Source of the DNA: Acidimicrobiia bacterium
Lineage (GTDB): Bacteria; Actinomycetota; Acidimicrobiia; Acidimicrobiales; Bin134
Assembly (NCBI GenBank): GCA_022822265.1
Contig: JAJECA010000060.1
Location: 1-64,000 of the forward strand
Direction of reading: 5' to 3'
Length of the DNA stretch: 64,000 nucleotides
The position numbers and the translations under genes are program-made. The notes below the pieces were generated by a model. It saw nothing but the letters and a program-made list of their open reading frames with translations. It did not search any database and was not told where the DNA came from. Positions 8,340 through 16,542 of this stretch are shown one piece after another. Each line of letters opens with the position of its first letter. The stretch's first letter is position 1.

Positions 8340-9610
8340 ACTCCGAGCGGCTGCCGATCGACGCGTTGAGCAGCGACGGTGAGATCAGGGCCGCGGTCAA
8401 TGAGTGGGTGGCCGAGCACGTCCCCCAGGCGTGGCGAGACGCCGCTCCCCGCGGGCGGCGGGCCATCCGGGAAGTGAGGCCGAGAAAAGACTACGAGGCC
8501 TGGTATCCCACCTTTGCCGCTTCCGGGCTGGCGGTGGCCACTTGGCCGGTCGAATACGGGGGTCTCGACTTGCCGCTGGCCAAGGCCCGGGTGGCCGAAA
8601 CGGTGATTGCCCCGCTCAATTTGGGTCGGCTGAACCCGCTGGGATTGCACAACACCGCTCCGGCGCTGTTCGCCCACGGCACCGAGGAGCAGCGCCTGCG
8701 CTTTCTTCCCCCCATGGTGGCCAACCAAGAGCGGTGGTGCCAGATGTTCAGCGAGCCCGGCGCGGGCTCCGATCTGGCCTCGTTGGCCATGCGGGCCGAG
8801 CCCGATGGCGACGAGTGGATTCTCACGGGACAGAAGGTGTGGAGCACCTGGGCCCACGAGTCGGAGTTCGCCATCTGCCTGGCCCGCACCGATCCCACCG
8901 TCGCCAAGCGCCGGGGCATCACCTACTTCCTGGTCGACTTGTCGTCGCTGGGGGTGGAAGTGCGCCCCTTGCGCCACATCGGCGGCGAGATCGACTTCAA
9001 CGAGGTGTGGCTGGAGGATGTGCGGGTTCCCGACTTTCACCGGGTCGGCACCGCGGGCGACGGGTGGCGGGTGGCCGGGGCCACCCTGGCCGGCGAGCGC
9101 CAGATGGTGGCCGGGGCCGGCTCGGGCGGCGTCGACCGCATAGGCGGCGGGGGAATCGACAGCCTCCTCAACCAGGCTCGACAAGATGGCGTCGGTCCGG
9201 TGGAGCGCGACCGGCTTATGCGGCTCTATTCCGAGGAGAAGATCCGGGCGTGGACCAACGAGCGGGTTCGGGCCACGGTCAAGGCCGGCGGCACGCCGGG
9301 GCCAGCGGCCTCCATCGGCAAGGTGCAGCAAAGCCAGCTAAACCAGGCACTCCAACTGGCCGCGGCCGACTCATTGGGCATGGCATCGGTGGCCTGGATG
9401 CCCGGCGAGCCGTCCGCTGAGCAAGACTCCATTGAAGCCTGGGCCGCTCACATGCCCTATGTGGTCAAAGGCATGCTGCGCAGTCGGGCCAACACCATCG
9501 AAGGGGGCACCACCGAGGTAAACAAGAACGTGATCGGCGAGAAGGTGCTCGGCCTGCCCCGCGAGCCCGACCCCTACCACGACATGGCGTGGCAAGACGT
9601 CCCCAGGTAG
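8336..9610 (+). CDS. Acyl-CoA dehydrogenase
   Basis: 424 residues, FAD-dependent alpha,beta-desaturation of an acyl-CoA. The flavin/substrate signatures are FSEPGAGSDLASL and WILTGQKVWSTWAHES in the middle domain. The C-terminal domain carries NTIEGGTTEVNKNVIGEKVLGLPREP, the usual FadE ending. It overlaps the hydratase gene by 4 nt and is followed 13 nt later by a CoA ligase, so activation, oxidation and hydration functions are in one transcript. Chain type is unknown. Confidence 0.92.
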   Translation: MNSERLPIDALSSDGEIRAAVNEWVAEHVPQAWRDAAPRGRRAIREVRPRKDYEAWYPTFAASGLAVATWPVEYGGLDLPLAKARVAETVIAPLNLGRLNPLGLHNTAPALFAHGTEEQRLRFLPPMVANQERWCQMFSEPGAGSDLASLAMRAEPDGDEWILTGQKVWSTWAHESEFAICLARTDPTVAKRRGITYFLVDLSSLGVEVRPLRHIGGEIDFNEVWLEDVRVPDFHRVGTAGDGWRVAGATLAGERQMVAGAGSGGVDRIGGGGIDSLLNQARQDGVGPVERDRLMRLYSEEKIRAWTNERVRATVKAGGTPGPAASIGKVQQSQLNQALQLAAADSLGMASVAWMPGEPSAEQDSIEAWAAHMPYVVKGMLRSRANTIEGGTTEVNKNVIGEKVLGLPREPDPYHDMAWQDVPR

Positions 9611-9623
9611 TTGGGCACAGAAG

Positions 9624-11018
9624 ATGAACCTGGCCGAGCTGATCCTGGACCATCCATTCGACGACGATGAGCCGCTGCTCCATGACCTTGAACGGTCGCG
9701 GAGCGCGGGCGAGGTCCGCCGCGAGGTTCGCTCGCTGGCCGAGCAGCTTCAGTCGATGGGCTGTGCTCACCGGGGAGTGGCCGTCAATCTGGCCCGGGGT
9801 GCCGATGTGGTGCTGTCCATGGCGGCGATCTGGCATGCCGATGCGGTGTTCGTCCCCGTGAATCCCCGCCTCCCCGAGCGAGCCGTGGCCGAACTGGTGG
9901 ACAAGCTTCGCCCTGCACTGATGGTCGACGACTACGGCATCCGCCCCGTCGAAGCGGAGCCTGCGGTGTACGACGAGGGGGATGCATTCGTGCTGTGGAC
10001 CTCGGGCACCACCGGCGACCCCAAACCGGTGCTCAACACCCACGACGGCTATATCGAGCTCATCGACCGAGTGCTGGGACCGCTGCGGGGCCAGCAGGAC
10101 CCTGGCGATCGACCGGCCAAGAAGCCGACCCCCAACCTGATCCCGGTGTCCATGGCCCTCAACGCCGGCATCTACAACGCCTTGTTCGGACTGCGGGCCG
10201 GCGCAGAGCTGGTGGTGATGGACCGGTTCGACACGGCCGATTTCGCTACCCTGGTCTGCCGCCACGAGATCCGCTCCACCATCCTTCCCCCCGCGGCGAT
10301 GGCCATGCTCAACGACGATTCCGAGGTAGCCGATCTGGGACCGCTCAGATATGTGCGGTCGGTGACTGCCCCGCTGTCGCCGTTCCAGGCCCGGCGGTTT
10401 GCCGACCGGTTTGGGGCCATTGTCCTCAACGGTTACGGCCAGGCCGAGATGGGCGAGGTGATCGGATGGACCGCGGCCGATGCCAAAGCCCACCCCGAGA
10501 AGCTGGGGGCGGCCGGTCGCCCCCATCCCGGGGTGAGCGCCCGCATCGACAACCCCGACGCCAACGGGGTGGGCGAGCTGTTGGTTCGCCCGCCACTGGT
10601 GTGGGACGACACCCGCCGGGCCGTGCTGGCCGGTCGGCTCACCGAAGACGACCACATCCGCACCGGCGATTTGGCCCGCATCGACAACGACGGGTTCGTG
10701 TGGATCGAGGGCCGGGTGGGCGACGTGATCAACCGGGGCGGGAACAAGGTGGTCCCCACCGAGGTGGAGGAGGTTCTCTCCGCCTTGCCCCAGGTGAGCG
10801 AGGCCGCCGTGGTTGCCGCGCCCGATAAGCGTCTGGGCCAGGTGCCCGTGGCGTTCGTTGTCGAACGACAGCCGGTGGCAGACCAGGTTCTCGAGCAAGC
10901 CTGCCGAGAGGCATTGGTGCCCTATAAGGTGCCGGTGCGCTTCGAGCGGATTGGCGCGATCCCCCGAAGCGAAGTCGGCAAGGTTTTGCGCCGCCAACTA
11001 GAGGCCCAATTGGGATAA
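9624..11018 (+). CDS. AMP-forming acyl-CoA synthetase/ligase
   Basis: 464 residues of the ANL adenylate-forming superfamily. The P-loop-like A3 motif is VLWTSGTTGDPKP, A8 is RTGDLARIDNDGFVWIEGR with the hinge GDVINRGGNKVVP, and the A10 lysine lies in EVGKVLRRQLE. It is somewhat short for a FadD, with a compact N-terminal lobe. It should activate a carboxylic acid to its CoA ester for the adjacent dehydrogenase and hydratase. An SDR follows after 22 bp. The carboxylate specificity cannot be read. Confidence 0.9.
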   Translation: MNLAELILDHPFDDDEPLLHDLERSRSAGEVRREVRSLAEQLQSMGCAHRGVAVNLARGADVVLSMAAIWHADAVFVPVNPRLPERAVAELVDKLRPALMVDDYGIRPVEAEPAVYDEGDAFVLWTSGTTGDPKPVLNTHDGYIELIDRVLGPLRGQQDPGDRPAKKPTPNLIPVSMALNAGIYNALFGLRAGAELVVMDRFDTADFATLVCRHEIRSTILPPAAMAMLNDDSEVADLGPLRYVRSVTAPLSPFQARRFADRFGAIVLNGYGQAEMGEVIGWTAADAKAHPEKLGAAGRPHPGVSARIDNPDANGVGELLVRPPLVWDDTRRAVLAGRLTEDDHIRTGDLARIDNDGFVWIEGRVGDVINRGGNKVVPTEVEEVLSALPQVSEAAVVAAPDKRLGQVPVAFVVERQPVADQVLEQACREALVPYKVPVRFERIGAIPRSEVGKVLRRQLEAQLG

Positions 11019-11040
11019 CCGACCGAAGGAGACGACACCC

Positions 11041-11778
11041 ATGTTTGATCTCAACGGAAAGACCGCGCTGGTCACCGGCGCCGGCCAGAACGTCGGCGCC
11101 GGAGTTGCCCGCACGCTGGCGTCCCAGGGCGCCCGTGTTCTGGTCAACGACATAGTTGCGCGCCGGGCCGATGAGGTGGCCGAGGCCATTGCCGCCGCTG
11201 GGCATTCTGCCGAAGCGCTGCCCTTCGACGTCACCGATGGCGAAGCAGTGCGAGAGGCCATTGCCGATCGGCCCATCGACATCCTGGTCAACAACGCCGG
11301 CAACGCCGGGGCCGGGGAAATGGCGGTCAAGCCGTTCGCGGAGACCGAGCCGGAGGAGTGGATCGGGCCGCTCGCCGTCAACCTCGGAGGGGTCTTGAAC
11401 TGCACCCACGCAGTGCTGCCCGGAATGATCGATCGGGGCTGGGGCCGGGTTATCGCCGTCGTCTCCGGGGCCGGGACCGTCGGGGTCAACATCGGAGTGG
11501 CGGCTTATTCGGCCGGCAAGGGCGGCGCGGCGGGATTGCTCCGCTCGGTTGCGCTGGAGGTGGCCCAAACGGGTGTCACGGTTAACTCCATAGCCCTGGG
11601 CCTGATGTCCAACACGGGAGACACCGGCGTCACCGATAACCTGGCCAGGGCCATCCCCACTCGCCGGTTGGGCACTCCCGAAGACGTCGCCGCCCTGTGC
11701 GCCTACCTGGCCTCCGAGGAGGCCTCCTGGATGACCGCCCAGACCATCCCCCTCGCCGGCGGCTCCATCACCAGCTGA
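11041..11778 (+). CDS. Short-chain dehydrogenase/reductase
   Basis: 245-residue classical SDR. The Rossmann motif is TGAGQNVGAG, the structural NNAG is in ILVNNAGNAG, the catalytic Ser lies in VVSGAGTVG and the YxxxK is AYSAGKGG. It plausibly oxidises a 3-hydroxyacyl-CoA formed by the upstream hydratase, completing a beta-oxidation-like set with the acyl-CoA dehydrogenase and ligase. AAGGAG precedes the ATG. Last gene of the 7.1-11.8 kb unit. Confidence 0.9.
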   Translation: MFDLNGKTALVTGAGQNVGAGVARTLASQGARVLVNDIVARRADEVAEAIAAAGHSAEALPFDVTDGEAVREAIADRPIDILVNNAGNAGAGEMAVKPFAETEPEEWIGPLAVNLGGVLNCTHAVLPGMIDRGWGRVIAVVSGAGTVGVNIGVAAYSAGKGGAAGLLRSVALEVAQTGVTVNSIALGLMSNTGDTGVTDNLARAIPTRRLGTPEDVAALCAYLASEEASWMTAQTIPLAGGSITS

Positions 11779-11818
11779 GTCCCAACCGCCTAGGTTCCCA
11801 ACGATCTAGGTTGTGGAG

Positions 11819-12946
11819 ATGGCGATTACCACGGAGGCGGCCGTTTTGCGGGCGGTCGCAGAGCCGCTGTCGATAGAGCCGATTCAGATCCAGTCTCCCG
11901 CTCACGGCGAGGTGATCTTGGAGATGGGCGCCGCGGGGATATGCGGTTCCGACCGCTACGTGATCGAGGGAACATATCCCGTGCAACCGCCCGCCGTCTG
12001 CGGCCATGAGGGGGCCGGTGTGGTGGTAGAGGCGGGGCCGGGCGTGCAGTCGCTGGAGGTGGGCGACAGCGTCGTCCAGATTTTCAAGGGACCGTGCGGT
12101 ACCTGTCGGTACTGCCAACGCGGTCTCAAAACCTTCTGCCCCACGGGCATGGACAGTTCGGGGCGGCTGCGCGACGGCACCTATCGCATGTTCGACGAGT
12201 CGGGCGCGGCAGTGGGAACCCATCTCGGGCTCGGGAGCTTTGCCCGCCACACCGTCACGCCCGAGCGCCACCTCGTGAAGATTCCCGAAGGGGTAGAGCC
12301 GGCGGTTGCCGCCCTCGTGTCCTGCGGGGTATCGACTGGTGTCGGCGCCGCGGTGAATGTGGCTGAGGTGCGGCCCGGCGACGCGGTCATGGTTCTCGGC
12401 ATCGGCGGTGTGGGAGCGGCAGCGGTGATGGGTGCGGCTCTGGCCGGCGCGGAGCGAATCGTGGCCGTCGACGTGAAGGCCGAAAAGCTCGCCCTCGCCC
12501 CTGGGTATGGGGCAACCGACACGGTGGATGCCAGTGCCGTCGATGTCGCCGAAGCGGTGGGCGAGCTCACCGACGGCTGGGGAGTGGATGCGGTTCTCCT
12601 CGCCCCCGACAGAGTCCGTCCCGAGCACTACGAGACAGCAATAGCCTGCCTCGGGGCAGCCGGGGTGATTGTGCAGGTGGGCGGCACATCGCACGACATG
12701 GACTCGATACCGGTTTCCCCAAACCTGCTCTTGGCCCAGCGCAGGATCGTCGGGACGACAATCGGTGGGCCCGACCCGGCCAGAGACGTCGTGCGGTGGA
12801 TCGACCTCTACTTGGCCGGGAGGCTGCCGCTCCAAAAGCTCATCACCCAGCACTACGGCCTCGATGAAATCAACATAGGCTTCTCCGACTTGGTGGCGGG
12901 CCGCAACATCCGGGGGGTTGTCACGATGAGCGGAGACAGACATTGA
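11819..12946 (+). CDS. Zinc-dependent MDR alcohol dehydrogenase, NDMA/mycofactocin type
   Basis: About 375 residues. Catalytic zinc ligands are in AGICGSDRY and GHEGAGVV. The structural zinc cysteines are in CGTCRYCQRGLKTFC, and the Rossmann glycines in LGIGGVGAAAV. The stretch SCGVSTGVGAAVN and the overall spacing match actinobacterial NDMA-dependent alcohol dehydrogenases, whose NAD(H) stays bound and is recycled through mycofactocin. No mycofactocin genes are in the window. An alternative GTG start is at 11813. The gene overlaps the following CoA-transferase, whose TTG start sits inside its stop. Confidence 0.83.
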   Translation: MAITTEAAVLRAVAEPLSIEPIQIQSPAHGEVILEMGAAGICGSDRYVIEGTYPVQPPAVCGHEGAGVVVEAGPGVQSLEVGDSVVQIFKGPCGTCRYCQRGLKTFCPTGMDSSGRLRDGTYRMFDESGAAVGTHLGLGSFARHTVTPERHLVKIPEGVEPAVAALVSCGVSTGVGAAVNVAEVRPGDAVMVLGIGGVGAAAVMGAALAGAERIVAVDVKAEKLALAPGYGATDTVDASAVDVAEAVGELTDGWGVDAVLLAPDRVRPEHYETAIACLGAAGVIVQVGGTSHDMDSIPVSPNLLLAQRRIVGTTIGGPDPARDVVRWIDLYLAGRLPLQKLITQHYGLDEINIGFSDLVAGRNIRGVVTMSGDRH

Positions 12947-14145
12947 GGCAGCCTCTGGCCGGGATCAGGGTGCTGGATATGGGGACCCGAGTGGCGGCCC
13001 CGTTCTGCGCCGGGATCCTGGGCGAGCAGGGCGCAGAAGTGATCAAGATCGAGGATCCCGACCGCGGCGACAAGACCCGCTTGAACGGACCCTTCACCGT
13101 TGATGACGACGGCAGCGCTTACTCCCTGTATTGGTCGGTGGAGGGCCGGGGCCGCAAGTCGGTGACCATCAACCTTCGAAGCCCCGAGGGCCAAGATCTG
13201 TTCCGGCGCCTTGCTTCGGTGTCCGACGTGGTGTGCGAGAACTTCCGGCCCGGCACATTGGAGCGATGGCATATCGACCCGAGCCAGCTCGACCCGAGGC
13301 TGGTCACAGCCCGCATCAGCCTCTACGGCCAGCAGGGGCCCAAATCCCTGTACAACGGCTTCGACCACAACGCGGTGGCGTTCGCCGGGCTGACGCACCT
13401 CACCGGTCAGCCCGATGGTCCCCCAATGCGGCCGGCCCTTCCCGTTTCCGACTACTTGACCGGGGTGTTCGCAGCTCAGGCCGTGACGAGCCTGCTCTAT
13501 GAGCGCGACGCCAAGGGCACAGGAACCGGCGGCGTGATAGACGCCTACCTCTACGGATCGGTGCTGCGGATCATGGAGTGGACTATTGCCGCCTACGACC
13601 GTTTGGACTCGGTGCGCCCCCGCACCGGCAACCGGTCAAACAACGCGGCGCCGCTCGACAACTTCCAGAGCCGCGACGGCCGGTATGTGTGCATCGTGGC
13701 TGTGCGCCAGACAGTGTTCGAACGCCTCTGCGAGGCGATGGACCGGCCTGACCTGCTGGCCGACGATCGCTTCGCCACCCCAAAGGCGCGTCGTCTCAAT
13801 GGGGATGTCGTCAATCAGGCCGTCGCCGAGTGGGCGTTGGGCCACGACGCGACCACCATCGAAGAGCGCTGCCTGGAACACGGCGTGCCCGTCAGCGTGG
13901 TCTACGACGTGGCGGATGTGGTTGCCGACGACCAGGTGCGGGCCCGCGGAGACGTGTGCACCGTTGACGATCCCGTCATCGGCCCGGTTCGCCAGCAGGC
14001 CCCCTATCCCCGTTTCGATGGCGAGCCGCCTCCGGTTCCGGTGGGCGCGCCCCGCTTGGGCGAGCACACCGACGAGGTGCTCTCGGGCCTGCTGGAACTC
14101 ACAGAAGCCCAGATCGCTGGCCTGAGAGAGCGCAACGTAATCTGA
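12943..14145 (+). CDS. CaiB/BaiF class III CoA-transferase, catalytic Asp present
   Basis: 400 residues moving CoA between carboxylic acids. The N-terminal Rossmann-like start is VLDMGTRVAAPFCAGILGEQ, followed by VIKIEDPDRGD, the Asn-x-Arg motif CENFRPG, and Asp170 in PVSDYLTG (codon 13450-13452). Asp170 aligns with the aspartate that forms the acyl anhydride in formyl-CoA transferase. The start is TTG inside the alcohol dehydrogenase stop, so the two are translationally coupled. A close paralogue follows at 14180. The acid partner is unknown. Confidence 0.9.
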   Translation: MRQPLAGIRVLDMGTRVAAPFCAGILGEQGAEVIKIEDPDRGDKTRLNGPFTVDDDGSAYSLYWSVEGRGRKSVTINLRSPEGQDLFRRLASVSDVVCENFRPGTLERWHIDPSQLDPRLVTARISLYGQQGPKSLYNGFDHNAVAFAGLTHLTGQPDGPPMRPALPVSDYLTGVFAAQAVTSLLYERDAKGTGTGGVIDAYLYGSVLRIMEWTIAAYDRLDSVRPRTGNRSNNAAPLDNFQSRDGRYVCIVAVRQTVFERLCEAMDRPDLLADDRFATPKARRLNGDVVNQAVAEWALGHDATTIEERCLEHGVPVSVVYDVADVVADDQVRARGDVCTVDDPVIGPVRQQAPYPRFDGEPPPVPVGAPRLGEHTDEVLSGLLELTEAQIAGLRERNVI

Positions 14146-14179
14146 GCATGGCAATTGCAGCCGTGGATTGGAGTAGCTG

Positions 14180-15379
14180 ATGAGACGCCCTTTGGAAGGA
14201 TTGCGAGTTATCGACCTGGGTTCTCGGGTCTCGGCGCCTTTCTGCGCGGCGATCTTGGGCGAGCAGGGGGCCGAGATCATCAAAATCGAGGATCCGGGGC
14301 GAGGCGACAGCCTGCGCTATCTCGGCCCCTACGTCGACCACGACGATCAGCTGTACTCCCTGTATTGGTCGGTGGAGGGCCGGGGCCGAAAGTCGGTGAC
14401 CATCGACCTGCGCCGTCCGCAGGGCCAGGAGATCCTCCGTTCCCTGGTCTCCTCCAGCGACGTGTTGTGCGAGAGTTTCCGCCCCGGCACCCTCGAGCGC
14501 TGGAACATCGACCCGTCCCGTCTTCCGCCGAGCTTGGTGACGGCCCGCTTCAGCGTGTTCGGCCAGGACGGCCCCAAGTCACTTCAGCCGGGCCTCAACG
14601 GAAACGCACTGGCCTTCAGCGGGCTGATGCACCTCACCGGCGATCCCGATCGGCCTCCGGCGAGGCCGGGTGTGAACATCGCCGGCTACCTGACCGGCCT
14701 GTTCGCGGCTCAAGCGATCACCAGCCTGCTCTATGACCGCGACGCCCGCGGCACTGGAATCGGCGGAGTTATCGACGTGTACATGTATGGCTCGATTCTG
14801 CGCATCATGGAGTGGACCATCGCCGCCTACGACCGGCTGGACTGGGTCCGCAACCGCTCAGGCAACAGCCTCGACAACGCCGCGCCGATCGGCAACTATG
14901 CCAGCCGCGACTCGCGGTATGTGTACATCGTGGGCGGCAGCCAGGTTTTCTTCGAGCGCCTGTGCCAGGCGATGGACCGCCCTGATCTGCTTGACGACGA
15001 GCGCTTCGCCGACCCTGCGGCCCGAGCCCGCAACCGTGCTGAGATCAACGCCATAGTTGCCCAATGGGTGTCAGAGGAAGACGCCGACGAAATAGAGGCC
15101 CGCTGCGTGGCCCGAGACGTGCCCGCCGGCAAGATCTATGACGTGGCCGACTTCGCCGCCGACGAGCACGTCCAGGCCAGGGGTGACATCTGCACCGTTC
15201 AGGACCCGATCATCGGCCCAGTCCGCCAACAGGCCCCTTTCCCCCGCATGCTCGGCGAGACCCCTCAGCCACCCTCCGGCGCCCCCCGCCTCGGCGAGCA
15301 CACCGACGAAGTGCTCTCCAGCACGCTCGGCCTGTCCAAATCCGAGCTAGAAGCCCTCAGAGCCGACGGCATCATCTAA
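14180..15379 (+). CDS. CaiB/BaiF CoA-transferase paralogue lacking the catalytic Asp
   Basis: 399 residues, closely similar along its whole length to the 400-residue neighbour, including near-identical stretches such as LYWSVEGRGRKSVTI and VRQQAP. At the position of the neighbour's Asp170 this copy has Gly169 (VNIAGYLTG, GGC at 14684-14686), with flanking residues conserved. The frame is intact and the rest of the fold signature remains, so decay is not evident. It may be the non-catalytic subunit of a heteromer with its neighbour. A tandem duplication origin is clear from the alignment by eye. Confidence 0.88.
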   Translation: MRRPLEGLRVIDLGSRVSAPFCAAILGEQGAEIIKIEDPGRGDSLRYLGPYVDHDDQLYSLYWSVEGRGRKSVTIDLRRPQGQEILRSLVSSSDVLCESFRPGTLERWNIDPSRLPPSLVTARFSVFGQDGPKSLQPGLNGNALAFSGLMHLTGDPDRPPARPGVNIAGYLTGLFAAQAITSLLYDRDARGTGIGGVIDVYMYGSILRIMEWTIAAYDRLDWVRNRSGNSLDNAAPIGNYASRDSRYVYIVGGSQVFFERLCQAMDRPDLLDDERFADPAARARNRAEINAIVAQWVSEEDADEIEARCVARDVPAGKIYDVADFAADEHVQARGDICTVQDPIIGPVRQQAPFPRMLGETPQPPSGAPRLGEHTDEVLSSTLGLSKSELEALRADGII

Positions 15380-15435
15380 CCGCCAGTAGGGTCTTCTCCA
15401 GTTTGTCTGACCCGGCGGTTCGCGGGTCTCAAAAG

Positions 15436-15470
15436 AACGTTCCCAGGAAGATTCGGAAACGTTCCCAGGA
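15436..15470. repeat. Two direct copies of AACGTTCCCAGGA, 22 bp apart
   Basis: Exact 13-bp copies occupy 15436-15448 and 15458-15470, separated by 9 bp, so they repeat on the same face of the helix (22 bp, two turns). This spacing suits cooperative binding of a regulator. No promoter or gene start lies close behind. Confidence 0.6.
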
Positions 15471-15896
15471 GAGTAAGCCCTGTTTGAGGCAGCGCAGGCT
15501 TATTTCCCCAGCTCAGGGAATTGCGGCAGGATTGGCCCAGGATTACGCGACTACTCGAATTGCCAGGTGCGGACAGTCGGCGTGCTCCGTTCAAAATCGG
15601 GCATTATCGGTGCCCAGAAGCCCTGGTCAGGGCTTTGTCAGAAGGACCAGATAGATTCCGATTCGCTGCAACTGCTGAAATCCCTTGCGGCCTTCTCACC
15701 CGCTCTACCTGGGGTTTTGCCAATCGCCCGGAAACGGCGAAAAAGGATGGTGCGACCCGTCCTCGGTTTGCGGGTCTCCATTGCGGGTCTAGTAGAGGTC
15801 TCACAGCAGGGGGTGGGGGTGATTGCGGAGCAGACTTCGATTTCTGCACCGGCCTCCGGCGTCAGGCTGACGGCGACCGCCTCCTTTGGGTCGGCC

Positions 15897-15902
15897 TAGG
15901 CT
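15897..15902 (+). promoter_or_regulatory. -10 element TAGGCT of a leaderless gene
   Basis: TAGGCT ends 7 nt before the GTG at 15910, the spacing expected when transcription begins at the start codon. This decides the start of the following gene. Confidence 0.4.
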
Positions 15903-15909
15903 CTCGGAC

Positions 15910-16434
15910 GTGGAAAAAACGGCATCGCTGGACCCCATGCGTGATCCTCATTGCGGGCGCAGCGCCCATGAGCGCATCGGTTTCGCTGTGAGGGGGCAGT
16001 CGTGGGATGTCGAGTGGGGCAGCTGTGAGGTGTGCGGCACTCCGGCGTTTTGGGTCAACCGGACAGCGACGGAGCGCATCGTCGTTTCCTTGGCCCAGCT
16101 CCGCTCCGAACCCCCTCCCGGGGACCCGATTGAATTGGAGATCTATTTGGGGCGGCTGTACGGGGTCGGCCCGCCGACCGCTGCACGGATCGTCCGCAAT
16201 CTGACCGGCAGCGCCAAAGTGGCGATCATCAGCGGCCCGCTAGTGCGGGCCTTGACGTGGACTGGGATATTCAAACCGCAATGGCACCTCCGTCGCCACT
16301 ACGACAGATTTAGAGAGTCGTTCCTCCAGTACGCAGACCACGGCAACGTCCAGCCGGGAGCGCTGGACCTGTGCATCTGGGAGAAAACCCGAAGCGTCGA
16401 ACCATCGCACTTCGACTTGGGATACCGCGAATAG
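15910..16434 (+). CDS. Hypothetical protein with helix-hairpin-helix-like segment
   Basis: About 174 residues, not assigned to a family. An N-terminal cysteine pair (SCEVCG, about residue 38) and the segment EIYLGRLYGVGPPTAARIV (about residues 75-95) are visible. The latter reads like a helix-hairpin-helix, L-x-G-V-G-x-x-x-A, as in DNA glycosylases and other DNA-binding proteins. The C-terminal part is Trp/His/Arg-rich. The start is taken as GTG 15910 because of the TAGGCT box upstream. An ATG at 15937 is also possible. It lies alone in the accessory stretch, about 110 bp from the IS30 left end. Confidence 0.55.
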   Translation: MEKTASLDPMRDPHCGRSAHERIGFAVRGQSWDVEWGSCEVCGTPAFWVNRTATERIVVSLAQLRSEPPPGDPIELEIYLGRLYGVGPPTAARIVRNLTGSAKVAIISGPLVRALTWTGIFKPQWHLRRHYDRFRESFLQYADHGNVQPGALDLCIWEKTRSVEPSHFDLGYRE

Positions 16435-16542
16435 GGGTTGGCGAGGATTGACAGCTCCATTGTCGATCCACACCGTCGAAGCCAACTACTGCGAGGTTTC
16501 AGCTGGGCTGAGGTCCGTGAGTCTGCCGCTAGCCGTGTTGTA

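Larger units (their letters stand above)
15380..15909. other. 530-bp gene-free stretch with a 13-bp direct repeat
   Basis: No convincing gene is seen on either strand. The open frames here have erratic codon use and no recognisable protein. It begins the gene-poor accessory stretch and holds the AACGTTCCCAGGA repeats and, at its right end, the TAGGCT box in front of the 15910 gene. Confidence 0.6.

Noticed and set aside
9465-10997. 510-codon minus-strand frame opposite the CoA ligase
   Set aside because: The + strand carries complete adenylate-forming motifs; the antisense frame is a G+C-rich shadow with no motif.
15521-15991. 156-codon + strand ORF in the gene-free stretch
   Set aside because: Codon use is erratic and it overlaps the start of the better supported 15910 gene in another frame.
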